A DNA stretch of 64,000 bases. Origin: Channallabes apus (Eukaryota > Chordata > Actinopteri > Siluriformes > Clariidae). A program made the position numbers and the translations under genes. Shown here piece after piece: positions 14,051-23,825 of the stretch. Numbering within the stretch: the first letter of the stretch is position 1; each line of letters opens with the position of its first letter. A model generated the notes under the pieces. The model was not told where the DNA came from and did no database searches. It worked only from the letters and a program-made list of their open reading frames with translations. The stretch lies in the NCBI GenBank assembly GCA_030522415.1, contig CM060118.1, positions 23,229,651 through 23,293,650 of the forward strand. The letters are read 5' to 3'.

Positions 14051-15429
14051 GTACCCCCCTGTCCAGGACTGGCTCCTGACGGTCCTGGGATGGAGGATAC
14101 CCTGTGACGGTAGTCCCGAATTAGCTGGGGGTCGAGAATGAACCGGGCCGGGATCCAAGATCGCTCCTCGGGGCCATAGCCCTCCCAGTCCACCAGGTAT
14201 TGCGTACCTTTGCCCCGAGGGCGCGAGTCAAGGATTCGGCGCACGGTGTAGGCGGGACCGCCGTCGATGATCCGGGGAGGAGGAGCTGGGGGGGTGGGTG
14301 GAATCATGGGTGAGGTGATGAAGGGCTTGAACTGGGACAGGTGGAAGACTGGATGGATCCGGAGCGCCGCAGGCAGCTGGAGCCGGTAGGTGACAGGGTT
14401 AATTCTGTGAGTGATGTGGTATGGTCCGATGAATCTGGGGGAAAGTTTCTTTGACTCGGTGCGGAGATGGAGGTTTTTTGTGGACAGCCATACCTTGTCA
14501 CCTACGTGGTATAGTCGTCCCGGAGGATGTCGGCGGCGATGTTGGTGGATGTAGCGGGCATTGGCACGTTGGATGGCCTGGTTGGTCGTAGTCCAGAGCC
14601 GCCGACATCTGCGGACCAACTGTTGGGCTGACGGTACATCAACCTCCGGCTCTGGGTGGTTGAAGACGGTGGGTTGGAAACCGTGGCATACCTCAAATGG
14701 GCTTAGGTTAGTGGCAGAGGAGATGTGGAGGTTGTGTGATAGTTCCGCCCAAATGAGGTAGCGTGCCCAGGAGCGCTGACGGTCCGCTACGAAACATCTC
14801 AGATAGCGCTCCAGTTGTTGGTTGGTCCGCTCCGTCTGACCGTTAGTCTGTGGGTGGTATCCGGAGGACAGACTGCAGGTGGAATCGATCAGACGGCAGA
14901 AGGCCTTCCGGAACCGGGCTGTGAACTGGGGCCCTCTGTCCGAGACGATATCCTTGGGGAACCCATGCAGACGGACTACGTGCTCTAAAATCAGCTCTGC
15001 TGTTTCCTTTGCTGACGGGAGTCCGGCGAGAGCCACCAGATGCACGGTCTTAGAGAACCGATCCACGATCGTGAGGATGGTGTCTTTTCCTTCGGAGGCC
15101 GGCAGGCCCGTGATGAAGTCCACGGCAATGTGCGTCCAGGGCCGTCGAGGGACGGGAAGGGGCTGCAGTTCTCCTGGAGAGGGTTGGTTGGTGGTCTTTG
15201 CCCTGGCACACACTGGGCATGCCTGAACGAACTCTTGGACGTCCCTCGTCATGGATGGCCACCAGAAGTCGCGCTGGATAAATTGGAGGGATCGTCGGGT
15301 GCCTGGATGGCCCGAAATTGGGGAGGAGTGTCCCCAGCGGAGAACCTCGGGTCTCATCCCTTCAGGCACGAAGAGTCGTCCAGGTGGCACACCTGCCGGT
15401 TCGGTCTCTGTACCTCGTGCCTGGCGCAC
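14005..15429 (-). CDS. chromovirus integrase with C-terminal chromodomain
   Basis: This minus-strand frame of 474 codons is the last part of pol. An HHCC zinc-binding motif lies at H34, H41, C71 and C74. The DDE catalytic core has D104 (VDFITGLP), D164 (SDRGPQF) and E200 (NGQTERTN). A chromodomain spans about residues 392-446 (YTVRRIL, then YLVDWEGYG and ERSWIP). Integrase joins the cDNA to host DNA; the chromodomain of this group is thought to steer insertion to marked chromatin. The first methionine is unlikely to be a real start, because the frame should be continuous with the RT/RNase H frame upstream. The two are out of register by one base at a seven-base homopolymer (15501-15507). All catalytic residues are present. 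Confidence 0.93.
   Translation of the reverse strand: MRQARGTETEPAGVPPGRLFVPEGMRPEVLRWGHSSPISGHPGTRRSLQFIQRDFWWPSMTRDVQEFVQACPVCARAKTTNQPSPGELQPLPVPRRPWTHIAVDFITGLPASEGKDTILTIVDRFSKTVHLVALAGLPSAKETAELILEHVVRLHGFPKDIVSDRGPQFTARFRKAFCRLIDSTCSLSSGYHPQTNGQTERTNQQLERYLRCFVADRQRSWARYLIWAELSHNLHISSATNLSPFEVCHGFQPTVFNHPEPEVDVPSAQQLVRRCRRLWTTTNQAIQRANARYIHQHRRRHPPGRLYHVGDKVWLSTKNLHLRTESKKLSPRFIGPYHITHRINPVTYRLQLPAALRIHPVFHLSQFKPFITSPMIPPTPPAPPPRIIDGGPAYTVRRILDSRPRGKGTQYLVDWEGYGPEERSWIPARFILDPQLIRDYRHRVSSIPGPSGASPGQGGTVIHTQSAPGTRTRK
14051..14061 (-). promoter_or_regulatory. polypurine tract of the chromovirus
   Basis: On the minus strand an A/G-rich run with six G residues sits immediately before the 3' LTR, the usual place for the plus-strand primer. 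Confidence 0.65.
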
Positions 15430-17456
15430 TCTCGTTTCCAGGTCCAGTTGCAGGGGTGCGATGATCTTGGAAGAGGGGAGGACAGGCGCGGGGTCCGCCC
15501 GGGGGGGTCCACCTCTAGTTGTCGGGAGAGGGCGTCAGCTTTGGTGTTCTTGGGCCCCGGGCGGTATGAGAGGTGGAAGTTGTAATTCTCAAAGAATAAT
15601 GCCCACCGCGCCTGTCGTGGATTTAACTGTTTAATGTGTCGGATGGTGATTAGATTTTGATGGTCCGTCCAGACTATGAATGGCTCACTGACGCCCTGGA
15701 GCCAGTGACGCCACTCCTCCAGAGCCCACTTTATGGCCAGCAGTTCGCGGTCCCCTACCCCGTATCGCTGCTGAGTGGAGTCAAATTTTCTGGAGAAAAA
15801 ACCACAAGGGTGTAGTTTTTGGTCTGGACCTTGCTGTGAGAGGATAGCTCCAGCGCCCACATCTGAAGCATCCACCTCCACAACGAATGATTTATTGACA
15901 TCTGGGTGGTGGAGAATCGGTGCAGTGGTGAAGCGGTGACACAGTGATCGAAAAGCGGAGACAGCTGCCGGGTTGAGGTGAAAAGGGAGAGAGGAAGGAC
16001 GGGTCAGAGCGGTTAGGGGGGCGGCAACTGTACTGTAGTCCCGGATAAAGCGACGATAGAAGTTCGCAAACCCGAGAAACCGTTGAAGCTGTTTGAGGGT
16101 CTTGGGTAGGGGCCAATGACGCACAACCTCTAGCTTCTGCGGGTCCATGGCCACACCCTGGGGCGAGATGACAAAACCCAGGAACGTGGTGGAGCGCTCG
16201 TGAAAAGCGCACTTTTCCAACTTACAGTACAGTTGGTGGGCGAGTAATCTCTTTAGAACCGCCCTGACGTGCTGGGTGTGTTCTTCCATGGTGCGTGAAT
16301 AAATTAAAATATCGTCCAGGTATGCGAATGCCCACCGACCGAGCATGTCCCGAAGGACGTCGTTAATGAAGTGTTGGAATGCGGCGGGGGCATTGCACAG
16401 TCCAAATGGGATGACAAGAGTTTCATAATGTCCGGTGGGGGTGATGAATGCCGTCTTCCACTCATCGCCCTCTCTGATGCGCACCAAGTTGTAGGCACTC
16501 CGGAGGTCCAACTTCGTAAAGATGGTGGCGCCAGAGAGGGCGTCCAGGGCTGAGTTGGTAAGAGGCAGAGGATGTCGATTTTTGATGGTGAGATGGTTGA
16601 GCCCCCGATAGTCGACACAGGGGCGAAGTTCCCCGCCTCTCTTCTTCACGAAGAAGAACCCCGCGGCGGCAGGTGAGGAGGAGGGCCTGATGGTGCCTTG
16701 GCGCAGGGCGTTGTTTACATATTCCTCCATCACCTGGGTCTCGGTGGGTGTGAGTGAGTAGAGATGGCCGCGGGGGGGGATCGTACCGGGTTGGAGGTCT
16801 ATGGCGAGGTCGTATGGACGATGAGGAGGAAGATGGGTGGCTCGTCGCCTGCAGAAAACCTCTGCTAGGTCTCGGTATGGTTCGGGGATGGAGTTGGTGT
16901 CGACGTCGGGGGCCTCGGACTCCCTAGAGCACGTCCCAGCCGCTGCCCGTAGGCATAGTTCGTTGCAGGTCGCGCCCCACTGAAGGATCCGATTCTGGGT
17001 CCAGGAGATTAGAGGGTCATGTTGGAGCAGCCAGGGATGACCAAGGATGATGGGTGGAGATGAGATGGAGGTGACGAAGAATTTTAACTGTTCATGGTGT
17101 TGGTTGATGGAGACGGTGATGGGTTCTGTTCGGGTGCTGATTGGGCTGGTGGAGAGGGGGCGACCGTCGACAGAGGTGATGCGAACGGGCTGGGATAACG
17201 CCTCGAGTTTTACCCCCAGGGTTTTGGCATATGCAGAGTCAATGAAGTTACCTGCTGCCCCGGAGTCGATGAACGCAGCACTTCGGACCCGTTTGTGGCC
17301 AACCTGGAGGTGTACCTGAACCGTGAGACGGGAGGAGTTGGTGGTGATGGCGGAGAGACGAAGGGGACCCGGCGAGTCTCTCTCTCCTCTCACCGGGCCT
17401 GGGCGTTTCCCGGTCTGAGCGGGCATGTTGCCCTGTGATGTGTAGCTGACCCGCAA
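15354..17456 (-). CDS. chromovirus pol: protease, reverse transcriptase, RNase H
   Basis: A minus-strand frame of 700 codons. An aspartic protease active site is seen at residues 64-66 ([13 protein letters not shown]). The reverse transcriptase carries [17 protein letters not shown] and the catalytic YLDD at 379-382. RNase H starts near residue 520 ([15 protein letters not shown]) and the frame passes the tether ADALSRQ. It overlaps the end of gag in the -1 frame, the arrangement expected if gag-pol is made by -1 frameshifting. It ends early after losing register at the 15501-15507 homopolymer, so integrase is not in frame. Apart from that the domains look complete and uninterrupted. Confidence 0.94.
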   Translation of the reverse strand: MRVSYTSQGNMPAQTGKRPGPVRGERDSPGPLRLSAITTNSSRLTVQVHLQVGHKRVRSAAFIDSGAAGNFIDSAYAKTLGVKLEALSQPVRITSVDGRPLSTSPISTRTEPITVSINQHHEQLKFFVTSISSPPIILGHPWLLQHDPLISWTQNRILQWGATCNELCLRAAAGTCSRESEAPDVDTNSIPEPYRDLAEVFCRRRATHLPPHRPYDLAIDLQPGTIPPRGHLYSLTPTETQVMEEYVNNALRQGTIRPSSSPAAAGFFFVKKRGGELRPCVDYRGLNHLTIKNRHPLPLTNSALDALSGATIFTKLDLRSAYNLVRIREGDEWKTAFITPTGHYETLVIPFGLCNAPAAFQHFINDVLRDMLGRWAFAYLDDILIYSRTMEEHTQHVRAVLKRLLAHQLYCKLEKCAFHERSTTFLGFVISPQGVAMDPQKLEVVRHWPLPKTLKQLQRFLGFANFYRRFIRDYSTVAAPLTALTRPSSLPFHLNPAAVSAFRSLCHRFTTAPILHHPDVNKSFVVEVDASDVGAGAILSQQGPDQKLHPCGFFSRKFDSTQQRYGVGDRELLAIKWALEEWRHWLQGVSEPFIVWTDHQNLITIRHIKQLNPRQARWALFFENYNFHLSYRPGPKNTKADALSRQLEVDPPGRTPRLSSPLPRSSHPCNWTWKRECARHEVQRPNRQVCHLDDSSCLKG
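15501..15507 (-). other. frame break in pol at a 7-base homopolymer
   Basis: The RNase H frame and the integrase frame differ by the equivalent of one missing base here. Either a real slippage mutation or a consensus error is possible. Confidence 0.7.
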
Positions 17457-18441
17457 TAGGCACAGAGCCCTTCACGAAAACGTCTCTCCCGTTCTGCAGC
17501 GGTCAAGGAGGCGCGTCCTAGTTGCATGGGTTCCCCGGCTCCGGTGTCAACCACGGCAGGAGGTGGAGAACCGACATGTCCCGGGGTGGCGTAGGTGGCG
17601 GAGTCTGCGGGGCGTGGAGTGGTGACAGTGAAGGCGGGTGGTGGTCGTGACGTGGTGACGGCGAAGGTGGGTGCAGGTGGCAGGGTGCGAGGAGCTGGCC
17701 TCGGACGAGAGAGGAGGCGCTGGTCGATCCGGAGAGCGAGTTGGATTAGGCCCTCCAGGGTCGCAGGAAGCTCTCGCCCGGCTAGTTCGTCCTTAATCCG
17801 AGAAGCCAGTCCCTCGTAGTAGGATGTCCGGAGTGCTGCATCGCCCCACGTTGTTTGGACGGCGAGAGTGCGAAACTCGGCCGTATAGCGGCTCACGGGC
17901 AATCCTCCCTGCCTCAGGTGATAAAGTCTGGTGTCGGTCTCCACCTCGCCCGCTGGATGTTCGAAAGTGAGTTTGAGTTGGTGAGTGAACTCATTGTAAG
18001 AGTGGGCGGTGTCTGTATCTGCCCGTAAAACTGCCGTGGCCCACTCTGCTGCCTGCCCTTTTAGCAACGAGACGAGAAGAGCAATGCGAAGGCGATCGGT
18101 GGAGTATTTGGTGGCATTAAACTCAAACACCAGATCGAGAGCTGTTAGAAAAACGCTGCACTTCCCGTCCGTGCCGTTCCACTTCTCTGGTAGAGAAAGA
18201 AAAACATCAGAAGGAGGGGGGGGGGGGGGGGATGCGGCGCCGCGGCCCCCGCGGCGTGCGATCGAGCAGTGACGTCACCAACAGCTGCGCGGAGATCCGT
18301 ATTCTCCCGCCGGAGCTCAGCGACCTCGCGGCGGAGGGAAGCGAGATCCGCGGTGAGCTGATTGATTAGCGCCGCATGCTGATCTACAACGTCGCAGAGA
18401 CTCGCATAATCCGCTGGGTTTACCGCGGAGGGCTCAGTCAT
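17390..18441 (-). pseudogene. chromovirus gag, one frame break
   Basis: Gag starts at the ATG at 18441, only two bases inside the 5' LTR. The first 70 or so codons form a heptad-like segment (LINQLTADLASLRREV, then ELRRENTDLR), a likely coiled coil. The frame breaks at a 16-base C run (18216-18231 on the plus strand as G). The rest, 18130-17390 and a little upstream, is open. It has a capsid-like region (LRIALLVSLLKGQAAEWA, then TAEFRTLA) and a C-terminal zinc knuckle of form C-X2-C-X4-H-X4-C ([14 protein letters not shown]). Gag builds the virus-like particle and binds RNA. The single break equals one missing base, so the gene may be intact in the animal. Confidence 0.88.
18216..18231 (-). 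repeat. 16-base C/G homopolymer breaking gag
   Basis: A run of 16 identical bases within gag. The two halves of gag are out of register by the equivalent of one missing base at exactly this run. Confidence 0.9.
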
Positions 18442-18442
18442 T
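18432..18442 (-). promoter_or_regulatory. self-primer binding site of the chromovirus
   Basis: The 11 bases aatgactgagc, one base inside the 5' LTR and overlapping the gag start codon, are the exact complement of gctcagtcatt at 18729-18719 in the same LTR. The latter begins 31 bases after the TATA box, where the mRNA should start. In the Tf1/sushi group the mRNA 5' end folds back to prime reverse transcription, and this layout fits. No tRNA-type primer site starting TGG is seen at this place. Confidence 0.8.
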
Positions 18443-18443
18443 C

Positions 18444-18827
18444 TGTCAAGATGGACTAACCTGAGGTGACCAGAAGACGTAGCTTTAGCGGTTAGCCCAA
18501 TGTAGCGTGGAGGATAAACCCAAACGCGGAAAGAAGCGAGCAGGCAGGATAACCACGCGATTTAGTTTAAGGACTCTCACAAAAACGGAGCAAGGGAAAA
18601 ACACAAATTTAACCCGCGTCCTAAAAATACACACACAATAGCAAAGACAAAACGGAACCAACATGTGAGTACTCACGGTTTGCTGAAACGACAGCTGGAG
18701 CTGACATGGGCCGAACTCAATGACTGAGCGGTAAGCCATCGTTTGTTTACCTCTTTTATACTTCCTGGTTTTGCGCCCGTCTTACTTCCGGGTCCTAGTG
18801 CCGGGCGCAGATTGAGTGTGTATGACA
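18444..18827 (-). repeat. 5' LTR of the chromovirus
   Basis: A 384-bp LTR, apparently identical to 13667-14050, holding the promoter for the element. Confidence 0.97.
18754..18760 (-). promoter_or_regulatory. TATA box in the 5' LTR
   Basis: TATAAAA on the minus strand. Its spacing to the self-primer complement (31 bases) predicts a start site at about 18729. Confidence 0.75.
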
Positions 18828-18934
18828 ATCTCTGGATGATGGGGCAAGCACTGCGCCACTCAGAGGCATGAAAAACTTCCCATGTTAATATTTGTATTAA
18901 AAACAAACATTGCAGGTTTCTTGGCAAACAAATA

Positions 18935-19065
18935 ATCTTCTTGGTCTTTCAGCTTCTCCGGTCAAGAGGTCACCACAATGGACCATCCAATCCACGCACA
19001 CACAACTAGGCGAAACCTTGTTCTCTTGGTGAGAAACCTACGACTGATCCACCATTGGCCAAACA
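18935..19065 (-). mobile_element. SINE with LINE-like tail, decayed fragment
   Basis: The blocks tctttcagcttctccggtca, gaggtcaccacaatggacca and tccaatccacg match the 3051-3268 SINE. The tRNA-like head is barely recognisable near 19050 (ctgatccaccattggcca). Confidence 0.55.
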
Positions 19066-20706
19066 ATTATTATTATTATTATTATTATTATTAATAATAT
19101 AATTATTATTTAGTCTCTTATGTTGGCCAAAAAGAACACAGACACAGGACTTAATGCAGTGCAAGAAATTTTTCTTTTATTTAATATAATTTGCTCTGGG
19201 AATCAAGGGAAGAAGTGGAGAGAGAGAGTTCAGGGATGAGCAGTGTGGAAGGGGAAAAGGTGCTCTCTGTGGAAGGGCTGCTGAACCAAGCAGTGCTGGT
19301 TTGCTAGCAGGGTGGCAGGGGTCATTGTCTAGCCCTGACTGGTTATGGATCAATGTCAGGTACCAGCATTCATGTTTCAGCAAAGTGAGGGGGAGAGTGT
19401 CAGGAGTGTCACTGTCTAGGAAAAACATAACCCGGAATCAGCATGTTAGGTACGCACTCGGCCATCACGACCGCATCGCAGACTTTTCAGGGAAGGCAAG
19501 TGATTACTCTCTACCCACAGTGCTGGTTTTCTCCTCCCGGGAAAGAGGCCCACATGTTGTTTTTCTTCACCAGAACAAAAGAAGTGCAGGTAAAGTATAA
19601 TTATGTATGTGCAGGCTTTTTAAAGTTTTTTCATTTTTCTTTTAAATGCAACTTACATCTGCTCACAAACAGTTTTTCATTTTGTTTATACCTGTAACAA
19701 TTGAACAAAGTTGGATTCATTTTCCAATCAAATTAGTAATTGAAAACACCAGAATAAACGGTTAACGTAACAGCAGAGGAAGAAAAGTGTTTTAAAATTG
19801 ATCAAATGACAAAAACTGTAAACATGTTGTTAAAAATCTTAGAATTTATGCTTAATTACTTATGAAAATAAATCTTGTCTTCTTGCATTTGTGACAGAGA
19901 TATACTATTTCAAAATATCAGCAGCAGTACTTGTTTTGCACCCTGCTTGGGGCATATGCTTTTCCAGATTGTTATATCAAATTAATATTGATTCTTTTTG
20001 TCTGTGTTGCATTTTCAGACTCTAATGAAATAAATTTCAGATGTTCTTAAGTTCTCAATGTCAAGAGTATAGTAACCACATGGGTGCCTGATTTTACATG
20101 AAAACAAGGGAGCACATTTTCTTTGTTGTGACAATTCTTCTTTTTAAAAAAAAAAAAGATTAATGAGTCTTCCCTATTAAAGAAACTTCAAACAGAGTAA
20201 TTAATTAGAAAATTAGTTGATTAATCCAAAGTAATTACAGATAGTGGGTAGTGGTGCTGTCTAAAGAATTCTATGCATGGATTATTGCTGTCTTTGTGGA
20301 GTCTCAGTGCTCACTCTGTGTAACAAACCAATGGTGACTGTCAACTTGCCCTTCAACCTATCTATGGTTGTATTTAACCATTTTTTAAAAAAATGAAAAA
20401 AGTAAATGATGGTTGTGCTACTATTGAGTCCTTGAGCAAAGCCCTTAACCCTGTCTGCATCAATATAGTTATATACTGTAATGGTTGACTCTGCGCTTTT
20501 ACAAAGCCCCAGCAACCTAACAAAGCTGGGATATGTGAAGCATAAAGAATTTGACTGTGCAGTAATGTACATGTAATGAATATATGTAATATATACTTAG
20601 AGGATTCAGATTCAACAAGAGAACCAATCCTTATTTGGGTCATACAGGATAGCATCTGTAATAAATCTGTAACTGTTATATGGTCAAAAGATTGATTGTC
20701 TAAGAG
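19066..20706. other. intergenic with a short (ATT)n run
   Basis: An ATT run sits at about 19070-19093. A scrap of type B SINE body (gagtccttgagcaaagccct) lies near 20427-20450. Nothing else is supported. Confidence 0.5.
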
Positions 20707-20721
20707 AGATTAATTGTCTAA
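20707..20721. repeat. 15-bp target duplication, left copy
   Basis: agattaattgtctaa is repeated exactly at 22022-22036, bracketing the LINE. A further imperfect copy lies just upstream. Confidence 0.9.
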
Positions 20722-22021
20722 GAGAGTTAAGAACAAGGGAGATGTGCAGAGCTGTGGCAATTACAGAGGCATAAAGCTAATGAGCCATACAATGAAGCTG
20801 TGGGAAAGAGTAGTGGAAGGTTAGGCAGTGGCTAGGTTAAGGGCAGAGGTGAGCATTTGTGAGCAGCAATATGGGTTCATGCCTAGAAAGAGTACATCAG
20901 ATGCAGTATTTGCTTTGAGGATGTTGATGGAGAAGTACAGAGAAGGTAATAAAGAGTTGCATTGTGTCTTTGTAGATTTAGAGAAGGCGTACGACAGGGT
21001 GCCGAGAGAGGAGCTGTGGTGTTGTATGAGGAAGTCTGGAGTGGCAGAGAAGTATGTTAGAGTGGTGCAGGACATGTATGAGAGCGCTAAGACAGTGGTG
21101 AGATGTGCTATAGGTGTGACAGAAGAGTTCAAGGTGGAGGTGGGTCTGCATCAAGGATCGGCTCTAAGCCCCTTTTTGTTTGCTCTGGTGATGGACAGGA
21201 TGACAGATGAGGTTAGACAGGAGTCTCCATGGACTATGATGTTTGCAGATGACATTGTGCTTTGTAGTGAGAGCAGGGAACAGGTGGAAGAAAATTTGGA
21301 GAGGTGGAGGTACGCTCTGGAAAGCAGAGGAATGAAGGTTAGCCGCAGCAAGATGGAATACATGTGTGTGAATGAGAGGAACCCAAGAGGAACGGTGAGG
21401 ATACAGGGAGCAGAGGTAAAGAAGGTGCAGGACTTTAAGTACTTCGGGTCAACGGTCCAGAGCAACGGAGAGTGTTCAAAGGAGGTGAAGAGGCGGGTAC
21501 AGGCAGGTTGGAATGGGTGGAAAAAAGTTTCAGGTGTGTTGTGCGATAAAAGAGTATCGGCGAGAATGAAAGGAAAGGTGTACAGGACAGTGGTGAGACC
21601 AACAATGCTCTACGGCTTAGAGACAGTAGCACTGAAGAAAAGACAGGAGGCAGAGTTGGAGGTAGCAGAGCTGAAGATGTTGAGATTCTCCTTGGGAGTG
21701 ACAAGGATGGATAGGATCAAGAATGAGTTCATCAGAGGGACAACCCATGTGAGATGTTTTGGAGATAAAGTCAGAGAAGCCAGATTGAGGTGGTTTGGAC
21801 ATGTTCAGAGGAGAGATTGTGAATATATCGGTAGAAGGATGCTGAGGTTGGAACTGCCAGGCAGGAGGTCTAGAGGAAGACCAAAGAGGAGATTTATGGA
21901 GGCAGTGAGAGAGGACATGAAGTTAGTTGGTGTGAGAGAAGAGGATGCAGAGGATAGGGTTAGATGGAGGCAGATGATTCGCTATGGCGACCCCTGAAAG
22001 GGAACAGCCGAAAGACAAAGA
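20722..22021 (+). mobile_element. LINE (non-LTR retrotransposon), 5'-truncated
   Basis: A 1.3-kb insertion bracketed by a 15-bp target duplication. It carries only the distal half of ORF2 and a short 3' tail, cgacccctgaaagggaacag then ccgaaag, ending in an AAAGAAG-type sequence. Truncation at the 5' end with a target duplication is the hallmark of target-primed reverse transcription. I cannot settle the clade by eye; RTE-like is a guess. Confidence 0.92.
20728..21997 (+). pseudogene. LINE ORF2 fragment: reverse transcriptase and C-terminal domain
   Basis: The frame is open from the left junction except for one stop, a TAG at 20820-20822, then continues for 389 codons from 20828. Seen in order: ICEQQYGFMPRKST, the catalytic VFVDLEKAYDRVP, GLHQGSALSPFLFAL, the catalytic FADDIVLCSES, then a thumb-like region and the C-terminal block LRWFGHVQRRD and RRSRGRPKRRF. 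The endonuclease domain that normally precedes the RT is missing through truncation. The body is remarkably open for a dead copy, so the insertion is probably fairly young. Confidence 0.9.
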
Positions 22022-22036
22022 AGATTAATTGTCTAA
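22022..22036. repeat. 15-bp target duplication, right copy
   Basis: Exact repeat of 20707-20721. Confidence 0.9.
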
Positions 22037-22330
22037 TAGCACTTTTCCACTGCATAGTACGGCACAACACGGTTCAGTTCAGCTCACTTTTCGGGGGTTT
22101 TCCACTGGGAACAGTACCTGGTACCTGGTCCTTTTTTTAGTACCACCTCAGCCGAGGTTCCAAGCGCGCCGAACCGTTACCAAAACGTGACGTGTAAACT
22201 CTGCTGGTCACTGATTGGCCGGAGAAAATCGTCTTTACTGTGTCACTGAGCTTGCGACACGAGACACAACGGAACCGCTATATATTTCTTACATTTGATG
22301 CCCATTTTCAAAACAATCTCTGTGGTGAGA
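22037..22330. repeat. possible MITE-type repeat
   Basis: The text cttttccactgcatagtacg and the later ttttccactgggaacagtac resemble a common teleost repeat with internally repeated TTTTCCACTG blocks. I could not find its far end or a target duplication. Confidence 0.35.
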
Positions 22331-22336
22331 ACACAT

Positions 22337-23170
22337 TCAGGGTTTTTTTTTTTTGTTTGTTTTTATGACTTTTGCCTTGTCTGGAAAATACTTTGATAAG
22401 AACACATTTCTCTTCCCTTTGGTCTTCTGTAGAAACCTGTCAATGTTCAAGTCAGCGTTCTTTAATTGAACTGGTTTGTCCTCTATTTCCTCCAGGTCTG
22501 TGAGCGATTTCCCATCTGTGCTACTGTACACTCTGCTACCTTCACCTTCCTACATTACACTCACTGATACACTGTAGTTTGTTTGTCTTGGTGGTTTTAC
22601 GATGAGAAACTTCTCCTTTTTTAAGTCCTTAGCCTCACTGTAGTGTCATCTACTTTGTCAGTGGCCTAAGTAGGTTTTTCCTGTTGCACATCATCAGTGC
22701 AGACATTACGGACAGGGTCACTGTTACTGCTAATGCCTGTAGAGACATTGGGTTTTATGCTTGCATTGTTTTTGGTGTCAGAAATGCTCATGTTGATGTT
22801 GGGTGCAGTGTACATTACAGTGTTGCTGGTTGTTTATGACTGACCTTTTTCAGCTCTGACTCTGGTGTGTTGTAGCTCTAGGAGACATTTACTTCAAGTT
22901 CTGGCTCACCCGTGTTCTCCAATTGGCTGTCACCACACTGCTGCTGCTGTAGCCAGGCTGAGTCACCAGGCGGCTCTGTGTGGACAGCTCAGCCTTTTAT
23001 GTCCAATGTCATCCACACTTAAAACACTTAAACCTTAAACCGCTCCATGGTAGCAAATACACTGTTCTCTGGCACACACCTGATGATATGCCGGAGAGTC
23101 TCCCTGTCTGCCTCAGAGGCCATGACATACTGCTTGCTCTCTTCTACTGTAAACTATTGTTTGCCACTAA
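22337..23170 (-). pseudogene. decayed LINE ORF1 (L1/Tx1-like) with CCHC knuckle
   Basis: On the minus strand near 23020-22970 a zinc knuckle, CFKCG then GHKRLSCPHR, is visible with one inserted base. Upstream is a relic resembling RHIIRCVPENSVFATMERF. Further on, DRFLQKTKGKRNV and KYFPDKAK match a block I recall from fish Tx1-type ORF1 proteins. Multiple frameshifts and stops. The reading ends in an A-rich run (T-rich on the plus strand at 22342-22366). Confidence 0.5.
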
Positions 23171-23716
23171 AAGTGTTCTGTATTAAAAATAGGGAGAGAG
23201 AAAACATACAGTAGGTATGCTCACAATGACATAACTAATATGGCCGATGCACATTTTGTGAAGAATGCAAGCAGGGACTCCAGTAAGACTAGCTATTATA
23301 GCATGACTGAAAGGCAGAACCAGAGGGAAGGACAGACATGAGGATTCTCTGAGAAGTATGGCAGCCAGTAAGTTCACCAGATCTGCTCCTTTATCTTAAA
23401 AAAAGTGTATTTACAAAAGGCTTGATTAAAAAATTAACTAGTTTTTCAGCATAGACATCAACACAGATACTGTGTCTATGTCCTGAACATTAAATGAAGG
23501 CTGTTCCATAACGTGGGTTTTTGCTTTCACTATAAGAGGTACCAAGAAATGGCCTGCACCTTTACATCAAAGCAGGGATAACTGATAAAATCTCAGCAGT
23601 TTACATGAGTACAATGCTTTATACAGTAGGTCAATATAGGAAGGGGTGATGTGGTCATATCTTCTGGTTATAGTAAGTGCTCTGGATGTAGAATTATGGA
23701 AAAACTGGTGCTTGTC
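23171..23716. other. intergenic, nothing recognised
   Basis: No supported feature. Confidence 0.5.
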
Positions 23717-23825
23717 AGTGGTTAAGGCATTGGACTACGGTTTAGAAGTTCCCAGGTTCACACCCCACAACCACTAAGTTGCCACTGTTGGGCCCTTGAG
23801 CAAGGCCCTTAACCCTCAATTACTC
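23717..23825 (+). mobile_element. SINE type B, partial
   Basis: Contains cagtggttaaggcattggac, the ccaggttcacacc B-box relic, and gttgccactgttgggccctt. It matches 3531-3680 closely. The 3' tail is absent. Confidence 0.8.

Larger units (their letters stand above)
13667..18827 (-). mobile_element. Ty3/Gypsy chromovirus (Tf1/sushi type), nearly intact
   Basis: A 5,161-bp element on the minus strand with 384-bp LTRs at both ends and a 5-bp target duplication ATCTC (13662-13666 and 18828-18832). Inside, on the minus strand, are gag with a zinc knuckle, then protease, reverse transcriptase, RNase H and an integrase ending in a chromodomain, which defines chromoviruses. Reading both LTRs base by base I found no difference, so the insertion looks very recent. 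Two reading-frame breaks remain, both in C/G homopolymers (18216-18231 and 15501-15507). A related, older copy in the opposite orientation lies at 55629-59394. Confidence 0.96.

Noticed and set aside
15040..15634. Plus-strand frames of 115-181 codons opposite the integrase.
   Set aside because: Antisense shadows of GC-rich pol; the minus strand carries the catalytic motifs.
13708..18739. Identical 84-codon minus-strand frames at 13708-13962 and 18485-18739.
   Set aside because: Both lie inside the chromovirus LTRs and are identical because the LTRs are. No protein character.
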